Source of the DNA: Pseudomonadota bacterium
Lineage (GTDB): Bacteria; Desulfobacterota; Binatia; Binatales; Binataceae
Direction of reading: 5' to 3'
NCBI GenBank assembly: GCA_021324885.1
Contig: JAJPIF010000023.1
Location: 1-64,000, forward strand
DNA length: 64,000 nt
Below, piece by piece: positions 16,254 to 25,529 of the stretch. The position numbers were made by a program, and so were the translations under genes. Under the pieces are notes generated by a model, which had not been told where the DNA came from, did no database searches, and saw nothing but the letters and a program-made list of their open reading frames with translations. Position 1 is the first letter of the stretch, and each line of letters opens with the position of its first letter.

Positions 16254-17423
16254 TCAGTCGAATGCGGACAAGCCGGTGAGGTCACGGCCCAAAATCAAGG
16301 TGTGGACGTCGAAGGTGCCCTCGTAAGTGTTGACTGTCTCCAGGTTGAGCATGTGACGGATCACCGGATATTCGTTGACGATGCCGTTGGCGCCTAGCAT
16401 GTCACGGGCCATCCGCGCGATTTCCAGCGCCCATCCGACATTGTTGCGCTTGGCGAAGGAGACCTGCTCCTGGCGCATTTTGCCCTGATCCTTCAGATGG
16501 GCCAGTCGCAGGCAAACCATCTGCGCCTTGGTGATTTCGGTAAGCATCGTGACCAGTTTGTTCTGCACCAATTGATAGCCGGCCAGCGGTCGCGAGAACT
16601 GCTTGCGCGATTTAACGTATTCCAGCGCGGTCCGATAGCATGAGCGTGCGGCGCCGATCGCGCCCCACGCGATTCCGTAGCGAGCCTGGGTCAGACACGC
16701 CAACGCCGCCCGCAAGCCGCGCGCTTCGGGCAGGCGGTCGGAATCGGTGAGCCGCACGTCCTCGAATGTCAGTTCGGATGTAATCGACGCGCGCATCGAA
16801 AACTTCCCGTTGATGTTGCGCGAAGTGAACCCGGGCTTGTCCTTTTCAACCAGAAATCCCGCGATGCCCTCATCGACCCTGGCCCATACAACTGCGACGC
16901 CGGCGATCGTGCCGTTGGTGATCCATCGCTTGGTGCCGTTGAGCACCCATCCGTTGCCGTCACGCCGCGCGCGTGTTTCCATCCCGGCCGGATCCGATCC
17001 GTGATCGGGTTCGGTCAGACCGAAACAGCCGATAAGCTTGCCCTGCGCCATTTGGGGCAAGTAGCGGCGTTTTTGCTCTTCGGAACCGAAGGCGTAGATC
17101 GCGTACATCGAGAGGGCGCTTTGCACCGACGCGAAAGAGCGCAGTCCGGAATCTCCGGCCTCCAGTTCCTGCATGATCAATCCATAAGCTACGTTGTTCA
17201 TGCCGGCACATCCGTAGCCCTTCATGTTGGCGCCGAAGAAGCCCAGTTCGGCCATCCGGGGGATTAGCTGCAGCGGGAAGGTTTCCGCCGCGAAATGGGT
17301 TTCGATCTCGGGCAACACTTCGCGCTCGACGAACTGTTTGACCGTCTCGCGGGTCATCCGTTCTTCAGATGTCAGCAGATCGTCGAGGCTGAAATAGTCA
17401 AGGTCTTCAAGTATTTGCGCCAT
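16254..17423 (-). CDS. gcdH: Glutaryl-CoA dehydrogenase-like acyl-CoA dehydrogenase
   Basis: A 389-residue FAD acyl-CoA dehydrogenase. It keeps the residues that distinguish glutaryl-CoA dehydrogenase: Arg95 and Ser99 in LRSFASVQSAL (matching Arg94/Ser98 of the human enzyme) and catalytic Glu368 in TYEGTFDVH, followed by LILGRDLTG. It would convert glutaryl-CoA to crotonyl-CoA and CO2 in lysine, tryptophan or aromatic breakdown. It is divergent from a LysR regulator, an arrangement known for gcdR-gcdH in pseudomonads. Confidence 0.78.
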   Translation of the reverse strand: MAQILEDLDYFSLDDLLTSEERMTRETVKQFVEREVLPEIETHFAAETFPLQLIPRMAELGFFGANMKGYGCAGMNNVAYGLIMQELEAGDSGLRSFASVQSALSMYAIYAFGSEEQKRRYLPQMAQGKLIGCFGLTEPDHGSDPAGMETRARRDGNGWVLNGTKRWITNGTIAGVAVVWARVDEGIAGFLVEKDKPGFTSRNINGKFSMRASITSELTFEDVRLTDSDRLPEARGLRAALACLTQARYGIAWGAIGAARSCYRTALEYVKSRKQFSRPLAGYQLVQNKLVTMLTEITKAQMVCLRLAHLKDQGKMRQEQVSFAKRNNVGWALEIARMARDMLGANGIVNEYPVIRHMLNLETVNTYEGTFDVHTLILGRDLTGLSAFD

Positions 17424-17487
17424 CTTTGCACCTGAGCTTCGTGGTCATCAGAGGAAACCAATTCAGCGCGACCGCCGGCCGGGCGAT

Positions 17488-17500
17488 CGCGTTCAACGCG
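17488..17500. promoter_or_regulatory. Dyad in the gcdH/LysR intergenic region
   Basis: CGCGTT-C-AACGCG is a perfect 6+1+6 inverted repeat in the 202-base gap between the divergent acyl-CoA dehydrogenase and LysR genes, where a LysR operator is expected. Its T-A spacing is shorter than the classical T-N11-A motif, so the assignment is tentative. Confidence 0.3.
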
Positions 17501-17625
17501 CATGCACGGATGTTTTTATCAGGCCGGTTAACACGAAACGAGGTCCGGCGGGTGTCTGCGGGTCTGCCAAAAGGCTACTTGCGGACTCGGCACAGTATCA
17601 GCTAAGCTTATACAAAATCACACCC

Positions 17626-18600
17626 ATGCATATCGAGACACTCAAGGTCTTTTGCGACATCATCGAAAGTGGAAGCTTTTCGTTTGCCGCGTCGCAAAAT
17701 TTTGTGACCCAGTCCGCGGTCAGCCAGCAGGTGCGCAGCCTTGAGGAAAAATATGATTGCCGTCTTATAGAGCGTGGGCGGACCGGGGTCAAGCCGACTG
17801 ACGCGGGCCAGATTCTGTACAGCGCGGGCAAAGAGATCGTGCGCCGTTTCCTGGAGCTGGAAAATCGCCTGCGCGAAATCGGCTCGGTGGTGGGCGGATC
17901 GATTCGGGTCGGCACCGTTTACAGCGTCGGCCTGCACGAACTGCCCGCCTACTTAACCGAATTCCTGCGGACCTATCCGGCCGTCAACGTGCATCTGGAA
18001 TACCTGCGCGCCAACAAAATTTACGAGGACCTGATCGAAGGCAAAATCGACCTGGGCGTGGTCGCGTACCCGGCCAAGCGCAGCCAAATAGTTTCGGTGG
18101 CGTTTCGCCATGACGAACTGGTGCTGGTGGTTCCACCCGACAGTCCATTGGCGAAGCAGAACAAGGTCAGCTTTGCCCAGCTCGAGGGCCAGCGCTTCGT
18201 CGGCTATGAACGCGACATTTCAACCCGCAAGGCGGTTGACCGGATCCTGCGCGATCACGGTGTGAAGCCCCATTACACGATGGAGTTCGACAACGTCGAG
18301 ACCATCAAACGCGCGGTCGAGATCGGACTGGGGGTGGCAATCGTGCCGCGGCTTACGGTCGATCATGAAACCGCGCGCGGGTCGCTCAAGATGCTCGAGT
18401 TTCAGGAGGGCGTATTCACCCGTCCCCTGGCCATCATCTATAAGCGCGGGCGGGAACTCTCGCCCGCGGTGCGCAAGTTTATCGAGGTGCTCACCACCCA
18501 TCAGCTTTTGCCCAAGCCGTCGGAAAAGGCGGCAACCGAGCGCGGGACAGTGGAGAATCTCCGGCCCGAGCGCGACAAGGTCGAAAAGGCCGTCTCCTGA
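17626..18600 (+). CDS. LysR-family transcriptional regulator
   Basis: A 324-residue LTTR. The N-terminal winged helix-turn-helix (FCDIIESGSFSFAA to TQSAVSQQVRSLE, about 9-45) is followed by a periplasmic-binding-like effector domain (about 90-295). It is divergent from the glutaryl-CoA dehydrogenase gene and is probably its regulator (GcdR-like). No ribosome binding site precedes the ATG (CACACCC), so the transcript may be leaderless. Confidence 0.9.
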   Translation: MHIETLKVFCDIIESGSFSFAASQNFVTQSAVSQQVRSLEEKYDCRLIERGRTGVKPTDAGQILYSAGKEIVRRFLELENRLREIGSVVGGSIRVGTVYSVGLHELPAYLTEFLRTYPAVNVHLEYLRANKIYEDLIEGKIDLGVVAYPAKRSQIVSVAFRHDELVLVVPPDSPLAKQNKVSFAQLEGQRFVGYERDISTRKAVDRILRDHGVKPHYTMEFDNVETIKRAVEIGLGVAIVPRLTVDHETARGSLKMLEFQEGVFTRPLAIIYKRGRELSPAVRKFIEVLTTHQLLPKPSEKAATERGTVENLRPERDKVEKAVS

Positions 18601-18621
18601 GCGGTGCGCGCCCTGGCGGCC

Positions 18622-19161
18622 TCAGCGCCCGAATGTTCCCGTCGTTTCCGCGCTTTCCACAACATGGCCCTGCATCGCGCGCTGGATCTCCCGAGCATCC
18701 GGCGAGGCCGGCGTGATCGTGCTGCTCAACGCGAACAGCCAGAACCGGTAATGGTGCGCCGCTCCCGGTGGAGGACACGGACCACCATAGCCGAGACGGC
18801 CGAAGTCGTTGCGTCCCTGCTGCCCGCCTCCGGGCATCGTCGCCCCCGGTGCGACACCGGCCGGGATTAGCGTGGTGTTTGGGGGCATGTTGTAAACCAC
18901 CCAATGCTCAAAGGTGCCTGAGGGGGCGTCTGGATCGTCAACCACCAGGACGAGCGATTTGGCGGCGGGCGGGATGCCGTCAATCTCAAGCGGCGGCGAA
19001 ATATCCTTCCCGGAGCACGTGTATTGTTCGGGAATCGGAGCTCCGGCGGCGAAGGCGGGACTCCTCAGCCGCATCCGGGGATGGGCCGAGACATTTGCGG
19101 CCAGCACAATCGCGGCGGCGCAGGCGGCAAGGTTGATTGCGTGGTTTGCGATTCGGCCCAT
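18622..19161 (-). CDS. YbhB/YbcL-type phosphatidylethanolamine-binding (PEBP) family protein, exported
   Basis: A 179-residue protein with a signal peptide (hydrophobic about 8-24, ending AHPRM) and the PEBP signatures VDDPDAPSGTFEHWVV and YGGPCPPPGAAHHYRFWL. The family binds anions or phosphate head groups; bacterial roles are poorly known. It is convergent with the LysR gene, 21 bases away. Confidence 0.88.
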   Translation of the reverse strand: MGRIANHAINLAACAAAIVLAANVSAHPRMRLRSPAFAAGAPIPEQYTCSGKDISPPLEIDGIPPAAKSLVLVVDDPDAPSGTFEHWVVYNMPPNTTLIPAGVAPGATMPGGGQQGRNDFGRLGYGGPCPPPGAAHHYRFWLFALSSTITPASPDAREIQRAMQGHVVESAETTGTFGR

Positions 19162-19206
19162 GAACTGGATCTCCGGGTCGGCGTTCTGAATTCCGGCTGA
19201 ACAATC

Positions 19207-20535
19207 TTAACCCGCTTTGTGCCCGGCCGTACATCGAAACAAGGGCTGCGCGTCGGGTTGGACCGGCGATTTGCGGACCGCGCGTCGCTCCAGCATCAGG
19301 ACGCCCAGAACCAGCAGCATACAAATGGTCTGAGCATGGAAATCGAGCAGAATCTCGAAGCGCGCCTTGCCGATCACTCCGCGATTGAGAATCAGGGCAA
19401 AGATGATGTAGAGCAGCAGCGCGGCTTTGGATGCCAGACTGAAATCCTGGCCGGCCAGCCAGTCCGCGACGATCAGGTACAGCGCCGGAATGGCGACGAC
19501 CAGATGTTGCACCCAGGCGATCGGCGCAAGCAGCACGGCCAGGATCAGCGCTCCGCTTGATTCCCTCACCCATCGGGTGTCGAGGCGGCCGCCGTACGGC
19601 CGCGCGGTGATCCAGCAGAAAATCGCCGTCAAAGTCAGACCAGCTAAAAGCGCGGCGGCGCGGCTGCTGGTCAGATATATCACGGCGGGCCTGAGCGCCT
19701 GGTTGCCGCTGTTGCCCGCGCCATAGTAATGCGCGGCGGCCTGATTGAATCCGGCGGCGAACCCGATTGCCGATATGATCCACTCCCGCTGATGCATCCA
19801 CCAGTTCGCCGGTCCCATCCGCGCTATCGGCAAAGCCAACCACAACAAGGTCGCGATGGTTGTATAGATCGCCAGCCGCCAGCACCGCTTCCAAATCAGA
19901 AACGGAATGAAGAGTGCGGCGGTCGCCTTCAATGCGGTGGCCGCGCCCAGCAATCCGGCGGCGCGAACCTCCCGTCCCCTCCAGGCCCAGTAGATCCCGC
20001 CCATCGCAATCGCGAGCAGAATCAGATTGGGACCGCCGTCATCGAGGTCGCGGATTATATAGTGCGCGGCGAGGATCAACGTGAGCGCCGCGATTTGACC
20101 GCTGCGCTCGCGAAGGCCCGGTTGTGTCCCGCATACGATCGTCGAAAGCATCCGCAGCACCAGTCCCAAGCACAGGATTGCGGTGGCGTAAAACAGCAGG
20201 AATGCCAACGGCGTCGGCAGCAGGGAGAAAACCGCGAAAAACATCGCGGCGGTGGGAAGGTAGGGAAAATGCAAGCCGCCCTGGTACAAATGCTGGCCCC
20301 TTAGAAATCGGCGGCCAAATTCCATCGAGATATCGAAGTCGCCCGCATAACGGCGGCGCCTGAGTTCAACCGCAATCAAATCGGCCGCGATGAACAGCGC
20401 GGCGGCGGCGATCCCGGCCCGCCGATTGAGCCGGCGCAACGGGAAGCGGTGAGCCGCTATGTCAAATCGTGGGCGCAAAATCCTCAATAACCTGAATTCG
20501 CCGCGTTCGCGGGCCGGATCATTGCATATTTCCAT
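19207..20535 (-). CDS. GT87-family (DUF2029) membrane glycosyltransferase
   Basis: A 442-residue polytopic membrane protein with about ten hydrophobic segments. GDFDIS...GQHLYQGGLHFPYLP near the N terminus is the hallmark of GT87 enzymes, which transfer a sugar (mannose in mycobacteria) from a polyprenyl-phosphate donor on the outer face of the membrane. The open frame extends to a TTG at 20640, which would overlap the start of the divergent ammonium transporter gene. ATG 20535 avoids this and is preferred. Confidence 0.72.
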   Translation of the reverse strand: MEICNDPARERGEFRLLRILRPRFDIAAHRFPLRRLNRRAGIAAAALFIAADLIAVELRRRRYAGDFDISMEFGRRFLRGQHLYQGGLHFPYLPTAAMFFAVFSLLPTPLAFLLFYATAILCLGLVLRMLSTIVCGTQPGLRERSGQIAALTLILAAHYIIRDLDDGGPNLILLAIAMGGIYWAWRGREVRAAGLLGAATALKATAALFIPFLIWKRCWRLAIYTTIATLLWLALPIARMGPANWWMHQREWIISAIGFAAGFNQAAAHYYGAGNSGNQALRPAVIYLTSSRAAALLAGLTLTAIFCWITARPYGGRLDTRWVRESSGALILAVLLAPIAWVQHLVVAIPALYLIVADWLAGQDFSLASKAALLLYIIFALILNRGVIGKARFEILLDFHAQTICMLLVLGVLMLERRAVRKSPVQPDAQPLFRCTAGHKAG

Positions 20536-20630
20536 GGCCGCGCGCGTCCAGCCAACTCGCCGATCGATGCGCTCTTGCGTCTTGAGCGAGGCATCGACAT
20601 TTGCCACAACTTTTGCCCAAGGTTTTACCA

Positions 20631-22010
20631 ATGACTCCAATCATGGCGAGATTTCGATCCGGACGCTCCATTGTGCTGCCCGCTGCAGGGTTTGCGGCCG
20701 CCCTAACTTTAGTTGCGCGCAATGTTTTTGCCGCTACGCTGCCCAAGGCTTACGCGATGCCGGTTCCTCCGGCCGACCGGATCAACAGCGGCGACACGGC
20801 CTGGGTCCTGGTTGCCGCTGCGCTGGTTCTGCTGATGACGGCGCCCGGTCTCGCCCTTTTTTACGGCGGGATGGTGCGGCGCAAAAACGTTTTGGCCACC
20901 TTGATGCAGAGCTTCATCCTGGCCGCGGTTATCACGGTGCAATGGGTGCTGTTCGGCTACAGCCTTGCGTTTTCGCCCGACCATCATGGGCTGATCGGCG
21001 GGCTTTCCTGGATCGGCCTGAATTCGGTCGGCGCCGCCCCCGATCCGGTGTATGCCGCCACCATTCCGCATTCGGTGTACATGCTGTTCCAATGCATGTT
21101 CGCGATCATCACCCCGGCGCTGATCACGGGCGCAATCGCGGAGCGGGTGACTTTCCGCGGTTTCCTCCTGTTCAGCCTGCTGTGGGCCACGCTGATCTAC
21201 GATCCACTTGCGCATTGGGTCTGGGGCGCTGGCGGATGGCTCCATCAGATGGGCGCGCTGGATTTCGCCGGCGGCACCGTGGTTCATATCTCGTCGGGAA
21301 TCTCGGCGCTGGCCGCCGCGATTTTGCTGGGCCGGCGGATGGGTTATCCGCACGAGCCGATCACGCCGCACAATCTGACCATGACGCTGACCGGCGCCGG
21401 CCTGTTGTGGTTCGGATGGTTCGGGTTCAATGCCGGCAGCGCGCTGGCGGCCAACGGCCTGGCGGCCTCCGCGATGGTTGCCACGCATGTGGCGGCGGCC
21501 TCGGCCTCGCTGTCCTGGATGGTGACGGAGTGGATGGTGCGCGGGAAGCCGACGGTGCTGGGTGCGGCCAGCGGCGCTGTCGCCGGCCTGGTCGCGATTA
21601 CCCCGGCGTCGGGTTATGTTGGGCCGATGGCGGCGCTGGTGATCGGGATTATCGCCGGCGCAATCTGTTTTTACGCGGTCAGCATCAAATACCACTTTGG
21701 CTACGACGACGCGCTGGACGTGGTCGGCGTCCATTGCGTGGGCGGGGTCACCGGTGCCCTTCTGACCGGCGTGTTTGCGAGCAAACTGATCAACCCGGCC
21801 GGCGCCGATGGGTTGCTCAACGGCAATCCCAGCCAGCTCCTCATCCAATTCATAGCGGTCGTCGCCAGTATGGTGTTCGCGTTCGCCGGCAGCTATATCC
21901 TGCTCAAGCTGGTTGACGGTCTGGTCGGACTGCGGGTTGATTCAGAGGAGGAGCACATCGGTCTGGATCTGACCCAGCACAGCGAAGTCGGTTACGCGTT
22001 GGAGGATTGA
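20631..22010 (+). CDS. amt: Ammonium transporter, Amt/MEP/Rh family
   Basis: A 459-residue channel for NH3/NH4+ with eleven expected membrane segments preceded by a likely signal peptide. The pore twin histidines are His219 (GGTVVHISSG) and His368 (VVGVHCVGG). Other family motifs are FYGGMVRRKNVL, WATLIYDPLAHWVWG and FGWFGFNAGSAL. A GlnK-type PII gene, commonly adjacent, is not present. AAGG lies eight bases before the ATG. No sigma-54 (GG-N10-GC) promoter is evident upstream. Confidence 0.93.
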   Translation: MTPIMARFRSGRSIVLPAAGFAAALTLVARNVFAATLPKAYAMPVPPADRINSGDTAWVLVAAALVLLMTAPGLALFYGGMVRRKNVLATLMQSFILAAVITVQWVLFGYSLAFSPDHHGLIGGLSWIGLNSVGAAPDPVYAATIPHSVYMLFQCMFAIITPALITGAIAERVTFRGFLLFSLLWATLIYDPLAHWVWGAGGWLHQMGALDFAGGTVVHISSGISALAAAILLGRRMGYPHEPITPHNLTMTLTGAGLLWFGWFGFNAGSALAANGLAASAMVATHVAAASASLSWMVTEWMVRGKPTVLGAASGAVAGLVAITPASGYVGPMAALVIGIIAGAICFYAVSIKYHFGYDDALDVVGVHCVGGVTGALLTGVFASKLINPAGADGLLNGNPSQLLIQFIAVVASMVFAFAGSYILLKLVDGLVGLRVDSEEEHIGLDLTQHSEVGYALED

Positions 22011-22023
22011 GGCCGAAACGATC

Positions 22024-22266
22024 CTATCCTTGCATGACCTGGAAAAGGATCGGGCCGGCTTCAGCCATCATCTCGCGGGCGATTTCCGAAAGCGGCTTGC
22101 CGGGGACTGCGAGTTTCTCGGTCAGGGACTTCATCACCGTGACATAATTGGCCCTGGTCTGTTCCTCGACCATACTCAGGCGCTCCTCCATCAAGGTGAC
22201 GAAGCGGCGATGGATTTCGAAAATCGCCCGCGCCTGCGGGTCGGTAGGTTTTCGTTCACGAGGCAT
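22024..22266 (-). CDS. Small hypothetical protein downstream of treY
   Basis: An 80-residue charged, mostly helical protein with no recognised domain. The frame is open up to 22362, only three bases from the treY stop; ATG 22266 gives the most natural start (MPRERKPTD). It may be translated from the treY transcript. It is convergent with amt, 13 bases away. Confidence 0.45.
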   Translation of the reverse strand: MPRERKPTDPQARAIFEIHRRFVTLMEERLSMVEEQTRANYVTVMKSLTEKLAVPGKPLSEIAREMMAEAGPILFQVMQG

Positions 22267-22365
22267 ACGCTGTTGTGTCTCCCGAAACCCGGGCCGCTTT
22301 CGAGCGGCCATGGATGCAGCGGCCATTATAGCAAGCGTCCCAGGGGCAGGGGATTCGCGCACAGT

Positions 22366-25254
22366 TCAATCCGCCGGAATCAGCAGGGCCACCGGCAGAT
22401 GGGCGAAGATGTCGGCAAGGCACAGTTGGCGGCGGTCGCGATCGAGGTCGGCGGCAATCCGGGCTCCGGTAAAAAGCTCGACGTAGCGTCCATGCAGGAA
22501 TCCGGCCGGGGCCGAAAGATAGGTATCGCGCCAGGTTTCCTCGCCCGCGGCGGAGGCGGGCAGTTTACCCAGGGAGGTGAAGAAGCGGCCGGCCGCCACG
22601 ATCACGTGTTGATCGTCTGTGCGGCGCGCAAACGAAATTACGTTGCGGCCGTGCGCTCCGGATCCTTCCAGCGCGACATAATCGCCCTTTATGAAAAGAG
22701 CGGGGTTGCTGCGGCGGAAATTCAGCGCTTCCCTTATGACGTACGCCTTGATGATGCCATCGCCGGGCTTGGTGAAAATCTTTTGCGCGAACCCCAGGCG
22801 GTTGCCTTCGACCGACCGCTTGATTTCCTCCATGATCGCGATGCGCGCGCCGTAATCGACCGGACGGCGATTGTCCGGATCGACCAGGCTCAGGTCCCAC
22901 AACTCCGTTCCCTGGTAAAAATCAGGCACGCCAGGCGACGCGATCTTGAGCAGGGTCTGCGACAGCGAATTTAGCATGCCGGCGTCCGCCACACGCGTGG
23001 CAAACGCGCCGATATCGGCGATGAAGGAATTGTCGCCTCCCGTCCGCATCACCGCCGCGATGAACTCGGCCAGCTTGACGTCATGCCGATCGTTGGCCCG
23101 CATCCAACTGGTCCTGACCTTTGCCTCCTTGGCCGCCTTGTCCATGTAGGCCTGAATTCGCCGGATGTATTCGTCGAATTCATCGGGATGAAGATCGATT
23201 GGCCAGGTTCCGATCAGGGTCTGATAAAAAAGGTATTCCTCGTTGGGATCGGGCACCGGCACGCCGTCGATCTCGCCGCGGGCGGATTCGGTCAGATGGT
23301 GCCAGCGCCAGATCGCGCGCTCCCACTGGTCGGGAATTTCCGACAGCACGTTGATGCGGGCGCGCACGTCTTCGCTGCGTTTGGTGTCGTGGGTAGAGGT
23401 GGCGGAAAATCCGTGCGGCCATTGTTCGGCGCGCTGCGCGTTGCGCGAATGGAACTCCTGCGCGCTGACACCGAAACGGGTCGGATCGCCTCCCACTTCA
23501 TTGAGCGAGGCCAGCGGCACATATCGATACAGGGCGGTGTCTTCGAATCCCTTGGCCATCACCGGGCTGGTCAATTGTTGAAAGCGCAGGGTGAAGTCCA
23601 GGCGCTGGGCGCACGCGGCCTCCTCCAGACCCTCGGGATGCTCCAGTAAAAGCACCGCGGCAAGAAAATCGAAGGTGGATTCGCTCAGTGCCGGGTTGCG
23701 CCGTTTGGCGATATGAATCGCGCGGCCGATCTGCTCGCGATCCTCGTCGGTCACGCGACCGGCGGATGTCACGTAGGAGCGATAAACCGGGAAGCATGCG
23801 ATCACCTCGGCCAGGACCCGGCCCAGACTGTTGAGCGTGAAATCGCGCGACCATCGATGCTGCTCGGAGATCTGATCGAGCCGGCGCGCGAGCACGTTCT
23901 GCTCGCCGGACATTGACGCCCGCAGCATCAGCTTCTTGCAATCGTAAACCAGGTCGCGAAACGCCTGCTGCCATCCCGCAAAACGCGCGTAGAGGTCTTC
24001 GAATCGATGCTGACTTGAAGTGTCCACGAAAACGCCGTTAAGCAGATTGGCGAATTCATATCCGGTGGTTCCGTGAACCGGCCAGTCGCCGCGCAGACGC
24101 TCATGGCCGGTCAAAATTTTTTCCACCACAACGTAAAAGGGACGCCCATCACCATTGCCCGGCGCCTCGTGCTGAACCGCAGCGCAGCGCTCCTGGAGCA
24201 TCCGCAAATAAAGCCCGGGGTCGAGCAGGCCGTCGGCATGATCGATCCGCAGCCCGGTGACGATGCCTTGACCGATCAGGCGCAGCGTCAATTCGTGCAC
24301 GGCCTCGAACACCGCCGGATCTTCGACTCGAATGGCCGCCAGTTCGTTAATATCGAAAAACCGGCGGTAATTGATCTCGTCGGCCGCGACGTGCCAGAAA
24401 CTGAGCCGATAGGCCTGATCTTCGAGCAGCTTTTCCAGCCGATCAAAGCTGTGCGGGTCGCCCTTGACGCCGTTGATATCCTTCAAAGAAGCGTCAATTG
24501 CCGACCTGATCGCGGCCGATTTTTCGAGCAGCGTCGAAAGGCGCCGCTTGATCACTTCCTTCTCCCGCATGCGTTCCCGGATGCGCTCGGGATCGGTCTC
24601 GCTGCGCTCGGGCAGATGCTCCATCGCGGTGATGATGCTCTCCAGTTCCATCAGGTCCCGGTCGGATTCCTCGAAAAGACCGCGCACCTGTTCAAGGGCC
24701 GGATGCAGAATATGGGTCCAGGTGCGCGGCGCCAGCGGCAGCGACCATTCATAGTAGCGCACCTGCAAGGCGCCATTTTCAAAAGCGATCCTGATCTCGC
24801 CGTTTTCCAGCACCTTGCCGAACTGGTCGCCGAGCATCGGCAACAGCACTTTGTTGGTCAGGTCGGCCTTGGGCGGCTTCCAATCGATATCGAAGAAACT
24901 GGCGAAGGGAGAACTCGGCCCGTTCTCCAGAATATCCCACCACATCTGATTGGACGGATGCGCGATGCACATATGGTTGGGAACCGTATCCAGAATCAGG
25001 CCCATCCCGTTGGCCCGCAGCCCTTGCGCAAAATGCGCCAGCTGGGCCTCGTCGCCGATTTCAGGATTGAGCATCCCGTGACTGGTCACGTCGTAGCCGT
25101 GCGAACTTCCCGGACGGGCCATCGTCAGCGGCGAGGCATAGCACGCGCCGATACCCAGGTCATGCAGATAATCGACCAGCGCCGTTGCCTGTTCCAAAGT
25201 AAAGCGATGGCTGAACTGAATACGGTAGGTGCTCGTTGGAATTTGCGCGGACAT
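22366..25254 (-). CDS. treY: Maltooligosyl trehalose synthase TreY (GH13)
   Basis: A 962-residue intramolecular transglucosylase that turns the reducing-end alpha-1,4 bond of maltooligosaccharides into a trehalosyl end. The diagnostic N terminus (TSTYRIQFSHRFTLEQA...LHDLGIGACYASP), SHGYDV, the nucleophile region GLRIDHADGL, the Glu of VVVEKILTG, and the C-terminal GVPDFYQGTELWDLSLVDPDNR all fit. Its usual partners TreZ (which releases trehalose) and TreX are not in the window. Trehalose would serve as stress protectant or storage. Confidence 0.95.
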   Translation of the reverse strand: MSAQIPTSTYRIQFSHRFTLEQATALVDYLHDLGIGACYASPLTMARPGSSHGYDVTSHGMLNPEIGDEAQLAHFAQGLRANGMGLILDTVPNHMCIAHPSNQMWWDILENGPSSPFASFFDIDWKPPKADLTNKVLLPMLGDQFGKVLENGEIRIAFENGALQVRYYEWSLPLAPRTWTHILHPALEQVRGLFEESDRDLMELESIITAMEHLPERSETDPERIRERMREKEVIKRRLSTLLEKSAAIRSAIDASLKDINGVKGDPHSFDRLEKLLEDQAYRLSFWHVAADEINYRRFFDINELAAIRVEDPAVFEAVHELTLRLIGQGIVTGLRIDHADGLLDPGLYLRMLQERCAAVQHEAPGNGDGRPFYVVVEKILTGHERLRGDWPVHGTTGYEFANLLNGVFVDTSSQHRFEDLYARFAGWQQAFRDLVYDCKKLMLRASMSGEQNVLARRLDQISEQHRWSRDFTLNSLGRVLAEVIACFPVYRSYVTSAGRVTDEDREQIGRAIHIAKRRNPALSESTFDFLAAVLLLEHPEGLEEAACAQRLDFTLRFQQLTSPVMAKGFEDTALYRYVPLASLNEVGGDPTRFGVSAQEFHSRNAQRAEQWPHGFSATSTHDTKRSEDVRARINVLSEIPDQWERAIWRWHHLTESARGEIDGVPVPDPNEEYLFYQTLIGTWPIDLHPDEFDEYIRRIQAYMDKAAKEAKVRTSWMRANDRHDVKLAEFIAAVMRTGGDNSFIADIGAFATRVADAGMLNSLSQTLLKIASPGVPDFYQGTELWDLSLVDPDNRRPVDYGARIAIMEEIKRSVEGNRLGFAQKIFTKPGDGIIKAYVIREALNFRRSNPALFIKGDYVALEGSGAHGRNVISFARRTDDQHVIVAAGRFFTSLGKLPASAAGEETWRDTYLSAPAGFLHGRYVELFTGARIAADLDRDRRQLCLADIFAHLPVALLIPAD

Positions 25255-25529
25255 GAGAATCGTGGGGGCCCGGCCGATGCTGACGGTCGGGCCCTGCTCC
25301 AGGGCTGCGTGCGCTTATCTTATCCGTCTTCGAATCAGTCCTCAAAGACTTAGTCGATCGAGTTCCGTGCGCCGCTATCAGGTGACGGCGGGGATTCGAA
25401 GATATAAGCTGGATGCGGACCCTAGATGGCCGGCCGGCGAGAAGCTCGCCGATTGGTTTGAGTTGCGGCTAAACAGCGTTGGGCGCGGTCCTGTGGCAGG
25501 CGTGCTCGATTTCGCGGCGAGGTAACCCG

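Noticed and set aside
20709-21848. 379-codon minus-strand frame
   Set aside because: Antisense shadow of the ammonium transporter gene.
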